A DNA stretch of 64,000 nucleotides, from assembly GCA_003600225.1 (NCBI GenBank), contig QZFT01000034.1, positions 215,577 to 279,576 of the forward strand. The letters run 5' to 3'. This stretch comes from Pseudonocardiaceae bacterium YIM PH 21723. GTDB taxonomy: Bacteria; Actinomycetota; Actinomycetes; Mycobacteriales; Pseudonocardiaceae. The position numbers were made by a program, and so were the translations under genes. Under the pieces are notes generated by a model. The model was not told the origin of the DNA, did not search any database, and worked only from the letters and a program-made list of their open reading frames with translations. Of this stretch, positions 43,455-52,182 are shown piece after piece (within the stretch, counting starts at the first letter, position 1; every line of letters begins with the position of its first letter).

Positions 43455-44669
43455 TCAGACGCGCTCGATGATGGTGGCGACGCCCATGCCACCGCCGATG
43501 CACAGGGTGACCAGGGCGCGGCGGGCGTTGCGGCGCTCCAGCTCGTCGACCACGGTGCCGACCAGCATGGCGCCGGTGGCGCCCAGCGGGTGACCCATCG
43601 CGATCGCTCCACCGTTGACGTTCAGCTTCTCGGTGGGGATGTTCAGGTCCTTGACCCACTTGAGCACGACGGAGGCGAAGGCCTCGTTGAGCTCGAACAG
43701 GTCGATGTCGTCCACGGTCAGGCCGGCCTTGGCGAGGACCTTCTTGGTGGCCGGGGTCGGACCGGTGAGCATGATCGTGGAGTCGGCACCGGAGGTCGCG
43801 GTGGCCACGATGCGGGCCCGCGGGGTCAGGCCGGCGCGCTTGCCCGCCTCCTCGTTGCCGACGAGCACCAGTGCGGCGCCGTCCACGATGCCGGAGGAGT
43901 TACCGGCGTGGTGCACGTGGTTGATCTTCTCCACGGTGTGGAACTTCTGCAGCGCGACGGCGTCGAAGCCACCGAAGTTGCCGATGTCCTGGAAGGACGG
44001 CTTGAGGCCGGACAGGCTCTCGGCGGTGGTTCCGGGGCGCATGTGCTCGTCGTTGTCGAGCAGCGTGACGCCGTTGATGTCCTTGACCGGGACCACGGAC
44101 TTGGCGAAGTAGCCGCCGGACCAGGCCTTGGCCGCCTTCTCCTGGGAGTCGGCCGCGAACTGGTCGACGTCATCGCGGCTGAAGCCCTCGATGGTGGCGA
44201 TCAGGTCGGCGCCGATGCCCTGCGGCACCAGGTAGGTGTTGTAGTTGGTCTGCGGGTCCAGGAACCACGCGCCACCGTCGGAACCCATGGCCACCCGGGA
44301 CATGGACTCGACACCACCGGTGATGACCAGGTCCTCGAAGCCGGACCGGACCTTCTGCGCACCGGTGTTCACGGCCTCCAGGCCGGAGGCACAGAAGCGG
44401 TTCAGCTGGACGCCGCCCACGGTGTCCGGCAGGCCGGCGACGAGCGCGGCGGTGCGCGGGAGCACGGCGCCCTGGTCACCGATCGGGGACACGATGCCCA
44501 GCACGATGTCGTCGATCAGCGCCGGGTCCAGGTTGGGGTGCCGGGTCTTGATCTCGTTGATCAGTCCGACGACCAGGTCGAGCGGCTTGGTGCCGTGCAA
44601 CGACCCCGTCTTCTTACCGCGACCGCGCGGCGTGCGGATCGCCTCGTAAATGAATGCCTCGGTACTCAC
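43455..44669 (-). CDS. fadA: Acetyl-CoA C-acyltransferase (3-ketoacyl-CoA thiolase)
   Basis: A 404-residue thiolase with the nucleophile Cys in [11 protein letters not shown], the [16 protein letters not shown] histidine motif and the second active Cys in CIGGGMG. It performs the last step of beta-oxidation, releasing acetyl-CoA. The GTG at 44669 is chosen because the protein then starts right at the thiolase N terminus, with GAGGA upstream. It is the first gene of the fadA-fadB unit and is divergent from a double-TetR regulator; the 165-bp space between carries the site TGTTGGC-GACTT-GTCAACA. Confidence 0.94.
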   Translation of the reverse strand: MSTEAFIYEAIRTPRGRGKKTGSLHGTKPLDLVVGLINEIKTRHPNLDPALIDDIVLGIVSPIGDQGAVLPRTAALVAGLPDTVGGVQLNRFCASGLEAVNTGAQKVRSGFEDLVITGGVESMSRVAMGSDGGAWFLDPQTNYNTYLVPQGIGADLIATIEGFSRDDVDQFAADSQEKAAKAWSGGYFAKSVVPVKDINGVTLLDNDEHMRPGTTAESLSGLKPSFQDIGNFGGFDAVALQKFHTVEKINHVHHAGNSSGIVDGAALVLVGNEEAGKRAGLTPRARIVATATSGADSTIMLTGPTPATKKVLAKAGLTVDDIDLFELNEAFASVVLKWVKDLNIPTEKLNVNGGAIAMGHPLGATGAMLVGTVVDELERRNARRALVTLCIGGGMGVATIIERV

Positions 44670-44765
44670 GCTCGACTCATCCTCTCCCGGGGGCATGTCT
44701 CTGGGGCCCTATGCAGCGTCTACACCCACACGCGCAATGCGAATCCCGATTAACATCTTCCTCCT

Positions 44766-44784
44766 TGTTGGCGACTTGTCAACA
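44766..44784. promoter_or_regulatory. 19-bp palindromic operator, site 1 (fadA / double-TetR)
   Basis: TGTTGGC-GACTT-GTCAACA, with half-sites TGTTGRC and GYCAACA. It lies between divergent fadA and the double-TetR gene. The same architecture is found at 50379, 53953, 54611 and 59709. A separate short palindrome, GTGTC-T-GACAC, lies at 44806-44816 and could be a second regulator site. Confidence 0.7.
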
Positions 44785-44834
44785 CCGCTTACCCGTCAGT
44801 AGCTTGTGTCTGACACGTCGACCAGGGAGGTGTG

Positions 44835-46034
44835 GTGAGCGCTACACCGGCCCGGACTCAACGTATCCGTGATCGGCGCGATCGGCTGGCCGACGTGGCC
44901 GCCGAGCTGTTCCGCACCGCCGGGTACCACGGCGTCGGCGTGAACGACATCGCCGCGGCGGCGGGCATCACCGGCCCCGCCCTCTACCGGCACTTCCCGT
45001 CCAAGCTCGCGCTGCTGTCCCATGTGGTGACCGCCGGCGTCGAGGAGATGGACGGCCTGCTCACCCGCTGCGTCCAGCTGGACGGGCCGACGGCGGCGGA
45101 GAAGCTGGCCACCATCAACCGGGAACTGGCTCAGCTGGCCGTCGCCGAGCGCGGCGCGTGCAGTCTGTGGCGCTGGCAGGGCAGGCACCTGCCCCCGGAG
45201 GACCGGGACGCGATCCGGCTTCGGACGCGCAAGCTGATGACCGGCTGGGCCGACCTGCTGCGCGTGGCCAGGCCGGAACTCACCCAGGATCAGGCGCTGC
45301 TGCTGTGCAACGCCGCGATGAGCATCTTCGGCAGCGTGGCCGATCACCGCGCCACCCCACCCAAGCGCCGCTTCACCGCCCTCCTGGCCACCATGGCCGA
45401 CCGCGTCCTCGCCATCCCCCTCAGCTCCGAACTTGGCGATGTTCGCGCGAGGAACGAGCACGAACATCGCCAAGTTCGGGACACGGAAGGCAAAAAGGAG
45501 CAGCTCCTCGTGGCTGCCATGCGGCTGTTCCGCGAGCAGGGGTTCCGGGAGACCAGCGTCGAGGAGATCGGCCAGGCCGTCGGGCTGGCGCCGGCGAGCG
45601 TGTACCGGCACTTCCCGTCCAAGGCCGACCTGCTCTATGCGGCCGGGCTGCGGATGGCCGACCAACTGGCGGCGGACGCGCTCGCCGCCTCCGGTGAGCC
45701 GGATCCCGCCGTGGAACTGGACCGGCTGCTGCGGTCCTTCGTGGACAAGGTGCTGCTGAACCGGGACCTGACCACGGTGTACAACACCGAGGTGAGCCAT
45801 CTGCCCGCGCACCAGCGGGCCGAACTGGTGCGGGTGCAGCGGCTGTGGGTCGCCAGGATGATGACGCTGCTGCGGTCCATCAGCGAGCTCGACGAGGTCG
45901 ATGCCCGGGTATCGGTGCAAGCGGCGCTCAGTGTTGTGCGGGACTTCATCCGTACCGGAAGGTTTTCCCAGCGCCCCGCCCTCGCCGCGGAACTGGTGCT
46001 GCTCACCCGAACCATCCTGGGGTTGTCCGATTAG
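44835..46034 (+). CDS. Double TetR-family regulator (two HTH domains in one chain)
   Basis: A 399-residue protein made of two TetR units in tandem. Helix-turn-helix 1 is near residues 12-60 (GVNDIAAAAGITGPALYRHFPSK). Helix-turn-helix 2 is near 220-270 (VEEIGQAVGLAPASVYRHFPSK). The linker, about residues 198-215 (SSELGDVRARNEHEHRQVRD), is encoded by a dispersed hairpin repeat at 45427-45479 that keeps the frame open. The GTG at 44835 has AGGGAGG upstream. It is divergent from fadAB and 9 bp ahead of a monooxygenase, so it probably controls lipid or ketone oxidation. A single chain could fold as an intramolecular TetR dimer. Confidence 0.88.
   Translation: MSATPARTQRIRDRRDRLADVAAELFRTAGYHGVGVNDIAAAAGITGPALYRHFPSKLALLSHVVTAGVEEMDGLLTRCVQLDGPTAAEKLATINRELAQLAVAERGACSLWRWQGRHLPPEDRDAIRLRTRKLMTGWADLLRVARPELTQDQALLLCNAAMSIFGSVADHRATPPKRRFTALLATMADRVLAIPLSSELGDVRARNEHEHRQVRDTEGKKEQLLVAAMRLFREQGFRETSVEEIGQAVGLAPASVYRHFPSKADLLYAAGLRMADQLAADALAASGEPDPAVELDRLLRSFVDKVLLNRDLTTVYNTEVSHLPAHQRAELVRVQRLWVARMMTLLRSISELDEVDARVSVQAALSVVRDFIRTGRFSQRPALAAELVLLTRTILGLSD
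45427..45479. repeat. Hairpin repeat family 1, copy 4, inside a coding region
   Basis: Perfect 19-bp arms (45427-45445 and 45461-45479) around a 15-nt loop containing CGAGGAACGAG, the reverse complement of the loop of copies 3 and 5. So this copy is in the opposite orientation. It is read through in frame as the linker between the two TetR domains. Confidence 0.85.
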
Positions 46035-46043
46035 GAGTACGCG

Positions 46044-47468
46044 ATGCCACGGATCGTCATCATCGGCGCCGGTTTCGGCGGGCTGGCCGCGGCCATCGAG
46101 CTGAAGAAGGCCGGGCACACCGACCTGACGATCGTGGAGAAGGCCACCCAGGTGGGCGGCGTCTGGCGGGAGAACAGCTACCCCGGCGCCGGCTGCGACG
46201 TGCCGTCCCCGCTGTACTCCTTCTCCCACCGGCCCAACCCGCACTGGCCGTGGCGCTACTCCCGGCAGGCGGAGATCCTGCAGTACCTCCAGGACACCGC
46301 GTTCGCCTACGACCTCCGGCCACACCTGCGGCTGGGCACCGAGGTCACCGAGGCCACCCACGTGGACGGACGCTGGGTGGTGCGGCTGGCCGGCGGCGAG
46401 GTCCTGGAGGCGGACGTGCTGGTACCGGCGCTGGGGCAGCTGTCCCGGCCCGCCTTCCCGGACATCCCCGGGCAGTACAAATTCCAGGGACACCACTTCC
46501 ACTCGGCGATCTGGGACCACAACCACGACCTGACCGGCAAGCGGGTCGCGGTGATCGGCACCGGGGCCAGCTCTATCCAGTTCGTGCCGCAGATCGCCAA
46601 GGTCGCGGGCAACGTCACCGTGTTCCAGCGCAGCGCGGCGTGGATCGTGCCCAAGCCCGAGGTCCGGTACCCGCGATGGCAGCAGTCGCTCTACGCGAAG
46701 CTGCCCTTCGCCCAACGCGTGGAACGCAACGTCATCTGGGGACTCGTCGAGTTCCTGAACATGGGCATGACCGGCAGCAAGACGATCAAGAACGCCTGGG
46801 AGTGGCAGGCTCGGCGGCACATGAGGAAGCAGGTCCCGGATCCGGAGCTGCGCGCCAAGCTCACCCCGGACTACGAGTTCGGCTGCAAGCGGGTGCTGTT
46901 CTCCAACAACTACCTGCCCACCATGTCGCTGCCCACCGTCGACCTGGTCACCGACAAGATCACCGAGATCACCGAGACCGGCGTGCTCACCTCCGATGGC
47001 GTCCAGCACGAGTTCGACGTGATCATCTACGGCACCGGGTTCAGCACGCAGGACTTCCTCGGATCGGTGGAGATCAAGGGCACGGACGGCAGCTCGCTGC
47101 GCGAGGTGTGGGCCAGGGGCGCGCACGCCTACCTGGGGATGGCGGTGCCGAAGTTCCCGAACATGTTCCTGATGTACGGCCCGAACACCAACCTGGGCGC
47201 CGGGTCGATCATTTTCATGCTGGAACGCCAGGCCCGCTACATCCGCAAGGCGCTGCGCGCGGCGAAGGGGCGCGCTCTGGAGGTGCGCCCGGAGGTGTCG
47301 GCGAAGTTCGACGCCGAGATGCAGCAGCGGCTCGGCGAGTCCGTGTGGGCGCGGTGCGACAGCTGGTACCGGAACTCCCAGGGCCGGGTGGTCAACAACT
47401 GGCCCGGTCTGGTCACCGAGTACGCCCGCCGGTTGTTCCGCTTCCGCCGCGGCGACTACCAGGGCTAG
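46044..47468 (+). CDS. Flavin monooxygenase, Baeyer-Villiger type, second copy
   Basis: A 474-residue class B flavin monooxygenase with IIGAGFGGLAAAIEL (FAD), GGVWRENSYPGAGCDVPS, and GTGASSIQFVP (NADPH). The fingerprint is FQGHHFHSAIWDH, matching FxGxxxHxxxW(P/D) with the conserved His kept. It is shorter than the enzyme at 2527-4197 and closer to the group of small-ketone or hydroxyacetophenone-type enzymes. It starts 9 bp after the double-TetR gene and is probably cotranscribed with it. Its TAG shares three bases with the stop of the convergent acetyltransferase gene. Confidence 0.88.
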   Translation: MPRIVIIGAGFGGLAAAIELKKAGHTDLTIVEKATQVGGVWRENSYPGAGCDVPSPLYSFSHRPNPHWPWRYSRQAEILQYLQDTAFAYDLRPHLRLGTEVTEATHVDGRWVVRLAGGEVLEADVLVPALGQLSRPAFPDIPGQYKFQGHHFHSAIWDHNHDLTGKRVAVIGTGASSIQFVPQIAKVAGNVTVFQRSAAWIVPKPEVRYPRWQQSLYAKLPFAQRVERNVIWGLVEFLNMGMTGSKTIKNAWEWQARRHMRKQVPDPELRAKLTPDYEFGCKRVLFSNNYLPTMSLPTVDLVTDKITEITETGVLTSDGVQHEFDVIIYGTGFSTQDFLGSVEIKGTDGSSLREVWARGAHAYLGMAVPKFPNMFLMYGPNTNLGAGSIIFMLERQARYIRKALRAAKGRALEVRPEVSAKFDAEMQQRLGESVWARCDSWYRNSQGRVVNNWPGLVTEYARRLFRFRRGDYQG

Positions 47469-47959
47469 GTCAGGCTCATCCCCATCAGGTGATCGTCGAC
47501 GTAGTCCCCGTCCAGGCAGAACTCCTCGGGCAGCGTGCCCTCCACCTGGAAGCCGAACGACCGGTACAGCCGCTGCGCTTTGGTGTTGTTGCCCAGCACC
47601 CGCAGGGTCAGCCGCCGCGCGCCCGCAGCCATCGCCTGCTGTTTGGCGGCGGCCAGCAGGGCCCGGCCGACGCCCCAGCCGCGGAACGGGAAGTCGACGA
47701 TCAGCCCTTTGATCTGCCGCACATGGGAATTGGCGGCCAGTTCGGTGGGGAAGCCGAGGATGACGAATCCGGCCATCTCCCCGTCGACCTCGGCGACCAT
47801 GGTCTCCTCGGGCCGATAACCCGCGCGGAAGAACGGTTTGCCCGGCTCGGGCCGTTCGCCGACCGAGCTCAGGTGTGACCACGTGTCATAGTCGATCCGG
47901 GACAGGGTCCGGTCGTCACCGCTGCGCGCGGGCCGGATGAGGATCTCTCGTGCTGACAC
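47465..47959 (-). CDS. GNAT family N-acetyltransferase
   Basis: A 164-residue acetyltransferase with the GNAT acetyl-CoA loop as RGWGVGRALLAAAKQQAM and the C-terminal NNTKAQRLYRSFGFQVEG motif. It would transfer an acetyl group to an amine of a small molecule or protein N terminus; the substrate is unknown. The GTG at 47959 begins just before the first strand (REILIRPAR). It is a single gene whose stop overlaps the monooxygenase stop by three bases. Confidence 0.85.
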   Translation of the reverse strand: MSAREILIRPARSGDDRTLSRIDYDTWSHLSSVGERPEPGKPFFRAGYRPEETMVAEVDGEMAGFVILGFPTELAANSHVRQIKGLIVDFPFRGWGVGRALLAAAKQQAMAAGARRLTLRVLGNNTKAQRLYRSFGFQVEGTLPEEFCLDGDYVDDHLMGMSLT

Positions 47960-48179
47960 AGCACCAGCATGCCAGTGGCGGGCGACCGCACCCAGCGAGT
48001 CGCCCGCCACCTTCAGGCGGGTGACAACGGGATCAGGCCAGCTCGGGCGGACCGATCGCTCACTGTCACCAAGACTTTCCTCCAGCGGAAGCGCCGCAAC
48101 GATCTCATACGTCCGATGACAGGTTCCGCGAAGGGCGCCTTCAGCCGATTTTCAGCCGGGTTTGATCGTGGCCACCAGC

Positions 48180-48383
48180 ATGTTCGGTATGGATGGCTTC
48201 GATTTCGACGTGCTGATGATCGGACCGAGACGCAAGCTCGCGGCCATGTGGCCGGCGATGACGGCCTTCCGGATACGACCGCTACCCGGAGGCGGCTACC
48301 GGGTGGACGCCCGTCCCACCGGCGACTGGACCCGGCGACGGGCGCGAATGTTCACCACCCGCCGGGTGATCTTCGCCGGCTGA
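48180..48383 (+). CDS. Small hypothetical protein, doubtful
   Basis: A 67-codon frame (MFGMDGFDFDVLMIGPRRK and so on) with protein-like composition but no clear ribosome site and no known domain. Its last 88 bases overlap the 3' end of the DUF222-HNH gene on the other strand. I list it only as a possibility. Around it, 47960-48179 holds no other gene; a short hairpin CCCGCC-N7-GGCGGG lies at 48003-48021. Confidence 0.25.
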   Translation: MFGMDGFDFDVLMIGPRRKLAAMWPAMTAFRIRPLPGGGYRVDARPTGDWTRRRARMFTTRRVIFAG

Positions 48384-49579
48384 GCGCCAACTCCACACCC
48401 CGCAACCGATAACTCCCGCTTTCGGGTGCGGAATCCCCCATCGGCCCGACGTTCGGTAACGGTGTCGTAGGTGTGGATCGCGGTGTGGTGGTGCCCGCAA
48501 TACAACCCGCAGTTCTCCAGGTTGGTGTCACCACCATGCGCCCAGTGCACCTCGACATGATGCACATCGCAATACCTGGCCGGGGCTTCGCAGCCCTCCC
48601 ACGAGCAGTGCTGATCCCGCAGCGTCAACGCCCTCCGCAACGCGACCGGCGCCACCCGGGTCGACCGCCCCACATCCAAAACCTCGCCTTTCGGACCGAG
48701 CAGGATCCGGGAGACGTTGCAGTCACACGCCATTCGCCGCAGTGTCTCGGGGTCGATGGCTCCGACCCCGTCGATCACCGCTTGTCCGGTAAGGGCACCC
48801 GCGTTCATCAACTCCGAGAGGGTGCAGGTGATGTTCACCTGCGCTCGCTGCCCGCCGCTGGAGGGCAACGAATCACCACGCAACGCCCGATCACACACCT
48901 CACCCAGCGCGTCCGCCCGTCGTTGCGACGCGGTCCGCTGATCATCCGCGGCCGGTGGCTTCATCACCGCGTCGATCGCCGCCTTCACCTTCGCGCCGGT
49001 GACCGAATCCAGAGACCCGCGCAGCTGCATGAACCCATCGGACTCGAAGAAATCCAGACCCCGCTTCTCATACCGGTCGAGAGCTTTCTCATCCTCAGCA
49101 TCGGGATCGAGCTGCGCGAGCAGGTAGCGGATCGCCCATTCCACCTTTTCCGGTGTCTCCACCCGGGCCAGTTCCGAGTAGATGTGTTCGGCGTCCAGGA
49201 ATCCCGCGCGGGTCACGCTGGTGGTCCGATTCAAACCACGCGCGATCACTTGGACGTGGGCCAGGGTGATGTCTCCGGCTTTGAAGAGTTTGTCGGTCAG
49301 CGGCAGTACTTTCAGGGCGTGGCTCAGGGCCACGAGGTCTTTTGCTTCGCGCCAGCTGGTGCGGTGACGGGCGCGTAGCCATTGCCGGGTGGGGAGGACG
49401 TCGGTGGTTGCGGTGGTGCCGCGTGAGTCCATGACGCCGATGGTGTCGATCAGCGCGGCTTCGATGATGGTCTTGGCCTGGAACAGGACTTCTTCGCGGG
49501 CGTGGAGCTGGGTGGGCGTGAGTGATCGCGGATCGGCGGACAGGGTGTCCGCGATGCTCAGCAGCAGGTTTTCGCCCAT
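48296..49579 (-). CDS. DUF222/HNH endonuclease-domain protein (13E12 type), copy 2
   Basis: A 427-residue relative of the protein at 5785-6960: DUF222 helices (for example ARHRTSWREAKDLVALSHAL) and a C-terminal HNH module (CSWEGCEAPARYCDVHHVEVHWAHGG divided over that region, then NCGLYCGHHHTAIH). The zinc-like cysteines and catalytic histidines are all present. The extra tail of about 35 residues beyond the HNH is basic and overlaps a doubtful frame on the other strand. A hairpin repeat and a C-rich repeat lie upstream of it at 49667 and 49761. Confidence 0.82.
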   Translation of the reverse strand: MGENLLLSIADTLSADPRSLTPTQLHAREEVLFQAKTIIEAALIDTIGVMDSRGTTATTDVLPTRQWLRARHRTSWREAKDLVALSHALKVLPLTDKLFKAGDITLAHVQVIARGLNRTTSVTRAGFLDAEHIYSELARVETPEKVEWAIRYLLAQLDPDAEDEKALDRYEKRGLDFFESDGFMQLRGSLDSVTGAKVKAAIDAVMKPPAADDQRTASQRRADALGEVCDRALRGDSLPSSGGQRAQVNITCTLSELMNAGALTGQAVIDGVGAIDPETLRRMACDCNVSRILLGPKGEVLDVGRSTRVAPVALRRALTLRDQHCSWEGCEAPARYCDVHHVEVHWAHGGDTNLENCGLYCGHHHTAIHTYDTVTERRADGGFRTRKRELSVAGCGVGAQPAKITRRVVNIRARRRVQSPVGRASTR

Positions 49580-49666
49580 ATGTTCATCATGCCGACGGTG
49601 AAGATCGTTAGCCAATCCCTATCGGGTGATTGCGATTCGCCCCCAGCTGAACGACCCCCAAGGGCC

Positions 49667-49721
49667 CCGAAGTTGACGATGTTCGGGGCTCGTTCCTCGC
49701 CGCGAACATCGTCAACTTCGG
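49667..49721. repeat. Hairpin repeat family 1, copy 5
   Basis: Perfect 19-bp arms (49667-49685 and 49703-49721) with the 17-nt loop containing CTCGTTCCTCG. It is identical to copy 3 over the whole element apart from one base in the right arm. Confidence 0.8.
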
Positions 49722-49760
49722 AACTCACAGCAAAAAGAACCCGAACGAAGAGGCTGGCGT

Positions 49761-49858
49761 GCCCCCACCCAACACGAAGGCAGGAAAGACAGGCCCCCAA
49801 CCCGTCTCCCCCTCCAAAGCCTCCTTCGACAACAACCAGACCCCCCCCAGGCCCAACC
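49761..49858. repeat. C-rich dispersed repeat, copy B
   Basis: Contains GGCAGGAAAGAC at 49779-49790 and CTCCCCCTCCAAAGCC at 49806-49821, then CTTCGACAACAACCAGACCCC. It is most like copy A at 7028, which also lies upstream of a DUF222-HNH gene. It ends at the stop codon of the SRPBCC gene. Confidence 0.65.
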
Positions 49859-50326
49859 TCAGCGCCCACGCCGCCGAACAACCCGCTCCAAAATCCCCAA
49901 CGTCCCCTTCAAAGCCGACTCCGGCACCACCGGAAACGTCAGCCGGGCCTTCCACTCCTCCGGAATCTCCGACCAGTCGTAGTACGACACGACCCGGGTG
50001 CCCTCCGAGGCAGGCTCCAGCCGATAGCCGTAGATGTGCCGGACATAAGGCCGCGCCACGCCCTCCACCGTCCAGGCGATCTCCTCATCGAGCGAGAACC
50101 GGGTGATGACCACCTCGACGTCGTACTTCCCCATCGGAAAGTCGCCGAGCGCCTCCCGATCCATGTGCACCACGAAGCGATCACCAACTCCGGTGACCCC
50201 GCCGCCCGAGGCGTCCATCAGCATGCCCGAGGCGTCGATCTCCACATGCCCCTGCGGGTCGGTGAGCACCGCGAAGATCTCGCTCGCGGACGCGGGGATC
50301 ATCCGTGCGACCTCTACCCGCTCCAT
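49859..50326 (-). CDS. SRPBCC (polyketide cyclase/START-like) family protein
   Basis: A 155-residue protein with the SRPBCC ligand-binding fold: it opens with VEVARMIPASASEIFAVLTDPQGHVEID and ends in a long C-terminal helix (LKGTLGILERVVRRRG). Such proteins bind hydrophobic ligands such as lipids, sterols or polyketides. It is divergent from the first GMC oxidoreductase, and the palindrome at 50379-50397 lies between, so both may be under the same regulator. The ligand is unknown. Confidence 0.85.
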   Translation of the reverse strand: MERVEVARMIPASASEIFAVLTDPQGHVEIDASGMLMDASGGGVTGVGDRFVVHMDREALGDFPMGKYDVEVVITRFSLDEEIAWTVEGVARPYVRHIYGYRLEPASEGTRVVSYYDWSEIPEEWKARLTFPVVPESALKGTLGILERVVRRRGR

Positions 50327-50378
50327 GGAACAGCCCCTTCCAGAGTGATCAGCGCCCTGACCAGACTAGCCATCCTTC

Positions 50379-50397
50379 TGTTGACACCTGGTCAACA
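50379..50397. promoter_or_regulatory. 19-bp palindromic operator, site 2 (SRPBCC / GMC)
   Basis: TGTTGAC-ACCTG-GTCAACA, a perfect two-fold site. It lies 53 bp before the SRPBCC start and 52 bp before the GMC oxidoreductase start on the other side. Confidence 0.7.
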
Positions 50398-50448
50398 ACG
50401 TGTGACGGTGGTCTCCCGACGACTGCTACGCAGAGGGCCACCACCACC

Positions 50449-52182
50449 ATGAGCAGCTTCGATTACGACGTCCTCGTCATAGGTTCCGGATTCGGCGGGT
50501 CAGTGTCCGCGCTGCGGCTGACCGAGAAGGGCTATCGGGTCGGCGTACTGGAATCCGGCCGCCGCTTCGCCGACAACGAGTTCGCCAAGACGACCTGGCG
50601 AGTGCGCGACTACATCTTCGCGCCCGCGGTCGGCTGCACGGGGATCATGCGGATCAGCCTGCTCAAGGACGTGATGATCTTCAGCGGAGCCGGCGTCGGC
50701 GGCGGCTCCCTGGGCTACGCCAACACCCTCTACGAGGCGTTGCCCGCCTTCTACACCGACCCGCAGTGGGCGCACATCACCGACTGGAAGACCGAGCTAG
50801 CCCCGTACTACGACCAGGCCAAGCGGATGCTCGGCGTGGTCGACAACCCGGCGGGCACCCCCTCCGACCAGGTCATGCTGGAGGTCGCCAAGGACATGGG
50901 TGTCGAGGACACCTTCCACGCCACCCCGGTCGGCGTGTTCTTCGGCGACGCGGGCACCAAGCCGGGCACCGAGGTACCGGACCCGTTCTTCGGCGGCGCG
51001 GGACCCGCCCGGCGCACCTGTACCGAGTGTGGCGAGTGCATGTCGGGCTGTAAGTACAACGCGAAGAACACGCTGCTCAAGAACTACCTGTACCTCGCGG
51101 AGAACGCGGGCGCGGAGATCCACCCGCTGACCACGGTCACCGACGTGCGCCCGCTGCCGAACGGCGGTTACGAGGTGCGGACCAAGAAGACCGGTGGCGT
51201 CCGCAAGCGCACGTTCACCGCGGAGCAGGTGATCTTCAGCGCCGCCTCCCTCGGTACCCAGAAACTGCTGCACAAGCTGCGGGACACCGGCAGCCTGCCG
51301 AAGATCTCCGAGCGGCTCGGCGAGCTCACCCGGACCAACTCCGAGGCGATCCTGACCGCGCGGTCGCTGCGCGAGGACCACCCGGACTTCTCCCACGGCG
51401 TCGCGATCACCTCGTCCTTCCACCCGGACGAACACACCCACGTGGAGCCGGTGCGCTACGGCAAGGGCCACAACATGATGGCCCTGATCGGCGCGCTCGG
51501 AGTCCGCGCCCAGCCGGGCAAGAACCGGTTCGGCCTGGTGCTCAAGGAGATGGCCCGCAACTGGCGCACGCTGCCCAAGATGCACAACCCGAAGGGCTGG
51601 ACCGAGCAGGGCATCATCCTGCTGGTGATGCAGTCGCTGAACAACTCCATCACCACCTTCAGCAAGCGCGGGCTGTTCGGCCGGAAGATGACCAGCAAGC
51701 AGGGCAAGGGCGAGCCCAACCCCACCTACATCCCGGTGGCCTTCGACGCCGCCGAGGCGGCGGCGGAGAAGATCGGCGGCGCCATCGGCGCGACCTGGTC
51801 GGACGCCTTCGACATCCCGTCCACCGCGCACTTCATCGGTGGCTGCGTCATCGGCGACTCCCCCGAAACCGGCGTGATCGACCCGTACCAGCGCCTGTAC
51901 GGCTACCGGGGTCTGCACGTCGTGGACGGCTCGGCCATCTCCGCCAACCTGGGCGTGAACCCCTCGCTGACGATCACCGCCCAGGCCGAACGCGCCATGG
52001 CCTTCTGGCCGAACAAGGGCGAGGCCGACGCCCGCCCGGAGCTCGGCGAGCAGTACCGGCTGCTCGAACCGGTCGCCCCGAACGAGCCGACCGTGCCCGA
52101 GTCCGCGCCCGGGGCGCTGATCCTGCCCATCCCGTCGGTTCCGCCGCGTCGTTCGGCCAAGGAGAAAGCGCCCACCACGTGA
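50449..52182 (+). CDS. ChoD-like GMC oxidoreductase, copy 1
   Basis: A 577-residue FAD enzyme of the GMC superfamily. It has the N-terminal VIGSGFGGSVSALRL, ESGRRF, GAGVGGGSLGYANTLYE, and the C-terminal VVDGSAISANLGVNPSLTITA. It resembles mycobacterial ChoD-type proteins, annotated as sterol oxidases though their substrates are debated. The mid-protein CTECGECMSGC motif (near residue 193) has four cysteines in ferredoxin-like spacing, conserved in this group. Its stop overlaps the start of its tandem paralogue (GTGA). The lipid-oxidation setting fits a sterol or long-chain alcohol substrate. Confidence 0.88.
   Translation: MSSFDYDVLVIGSGFGGSVSALRLTEKGYRVGVLESGRRFADNEFAKTTWRVRDYIFAPAVGCTGIMRISLLKDVMIFSGAGVGGGSLGYANTLYEALPAFYTDPQWAHITDWKTELAPYYDQAKRMLGVVDNPAGTPSDQVMLEVAKDMGVEDTFHATPVGVFFGDAGTKPGTEVPDPFFGGAGPARRTCTECGECMSGCKYNAKNTLLKNYLYLAENAGAEIHPLTTVTDVRPLPNGGYEVRTKKTGGVRKRTFTAEQVIFSAASLGTQKLLHKLRDTGSLPKISERLGELTRTNSEAILTARSLREDHPDFSHGVAITSSFHPDEHTHVEPVRYGKGHNMMALIGALGVRAQPGKNRFGLVLKEMARNWRTLPKMHNPKGWTEQGIILLVMQSLNNSITTFSKRGLFGRKMTSKQGKGEPNPTYIPVAFDAAEAAAEKIGGAIGATWSDAFDIPSTAHFIGGCVIGDSPETGVIDPYQRLYGYRGLHVVDGSAISANLGVNPSLTITAQAERAMAFWPNKGEADARPELGEQYRLLEPVAPNEPTVPESAPGALILPIPSVPPRRSAKEKAPTT

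Noticed and set aside
41327-43471. 714-residue open frame on the plus strand opposite fadB
   Set aside because: Shadow of fadB; composition is Asp/Gly/Leu-biased with no motif, while the minus strand encodes a complete FadB.
44766-44784. KstR or KstR2 sterol operator
   Set aside because: The site is TGTTGRC-N5-GYCAACA and fits neither TNNAACNNGTTNNA nor the KstR2 consensus.
44796-47882. 1028-residue open frame on the minus strand across the double-TetR and monooxygenase genes
   Set aside because: Spans two well-supported genes and an intergenic region, is Arg/Gly/Gln-rich and lacks domains; it is a GC artefact.
47969-48412. 147-residue open frame after the acetyltransferase gene
   Set aside because: Arg/Pro-rich translation without a ribosome site, spanning a hairpin and the 3' end of the DUF222-HNH gene.
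13182-49721. Dispersed hairpins considered as CRISPR or attachment sites
   Set aside because: Copies are tens of kilobases apart, with no spacer array, cas gene or integrase; they behave as terminator-like repeats.
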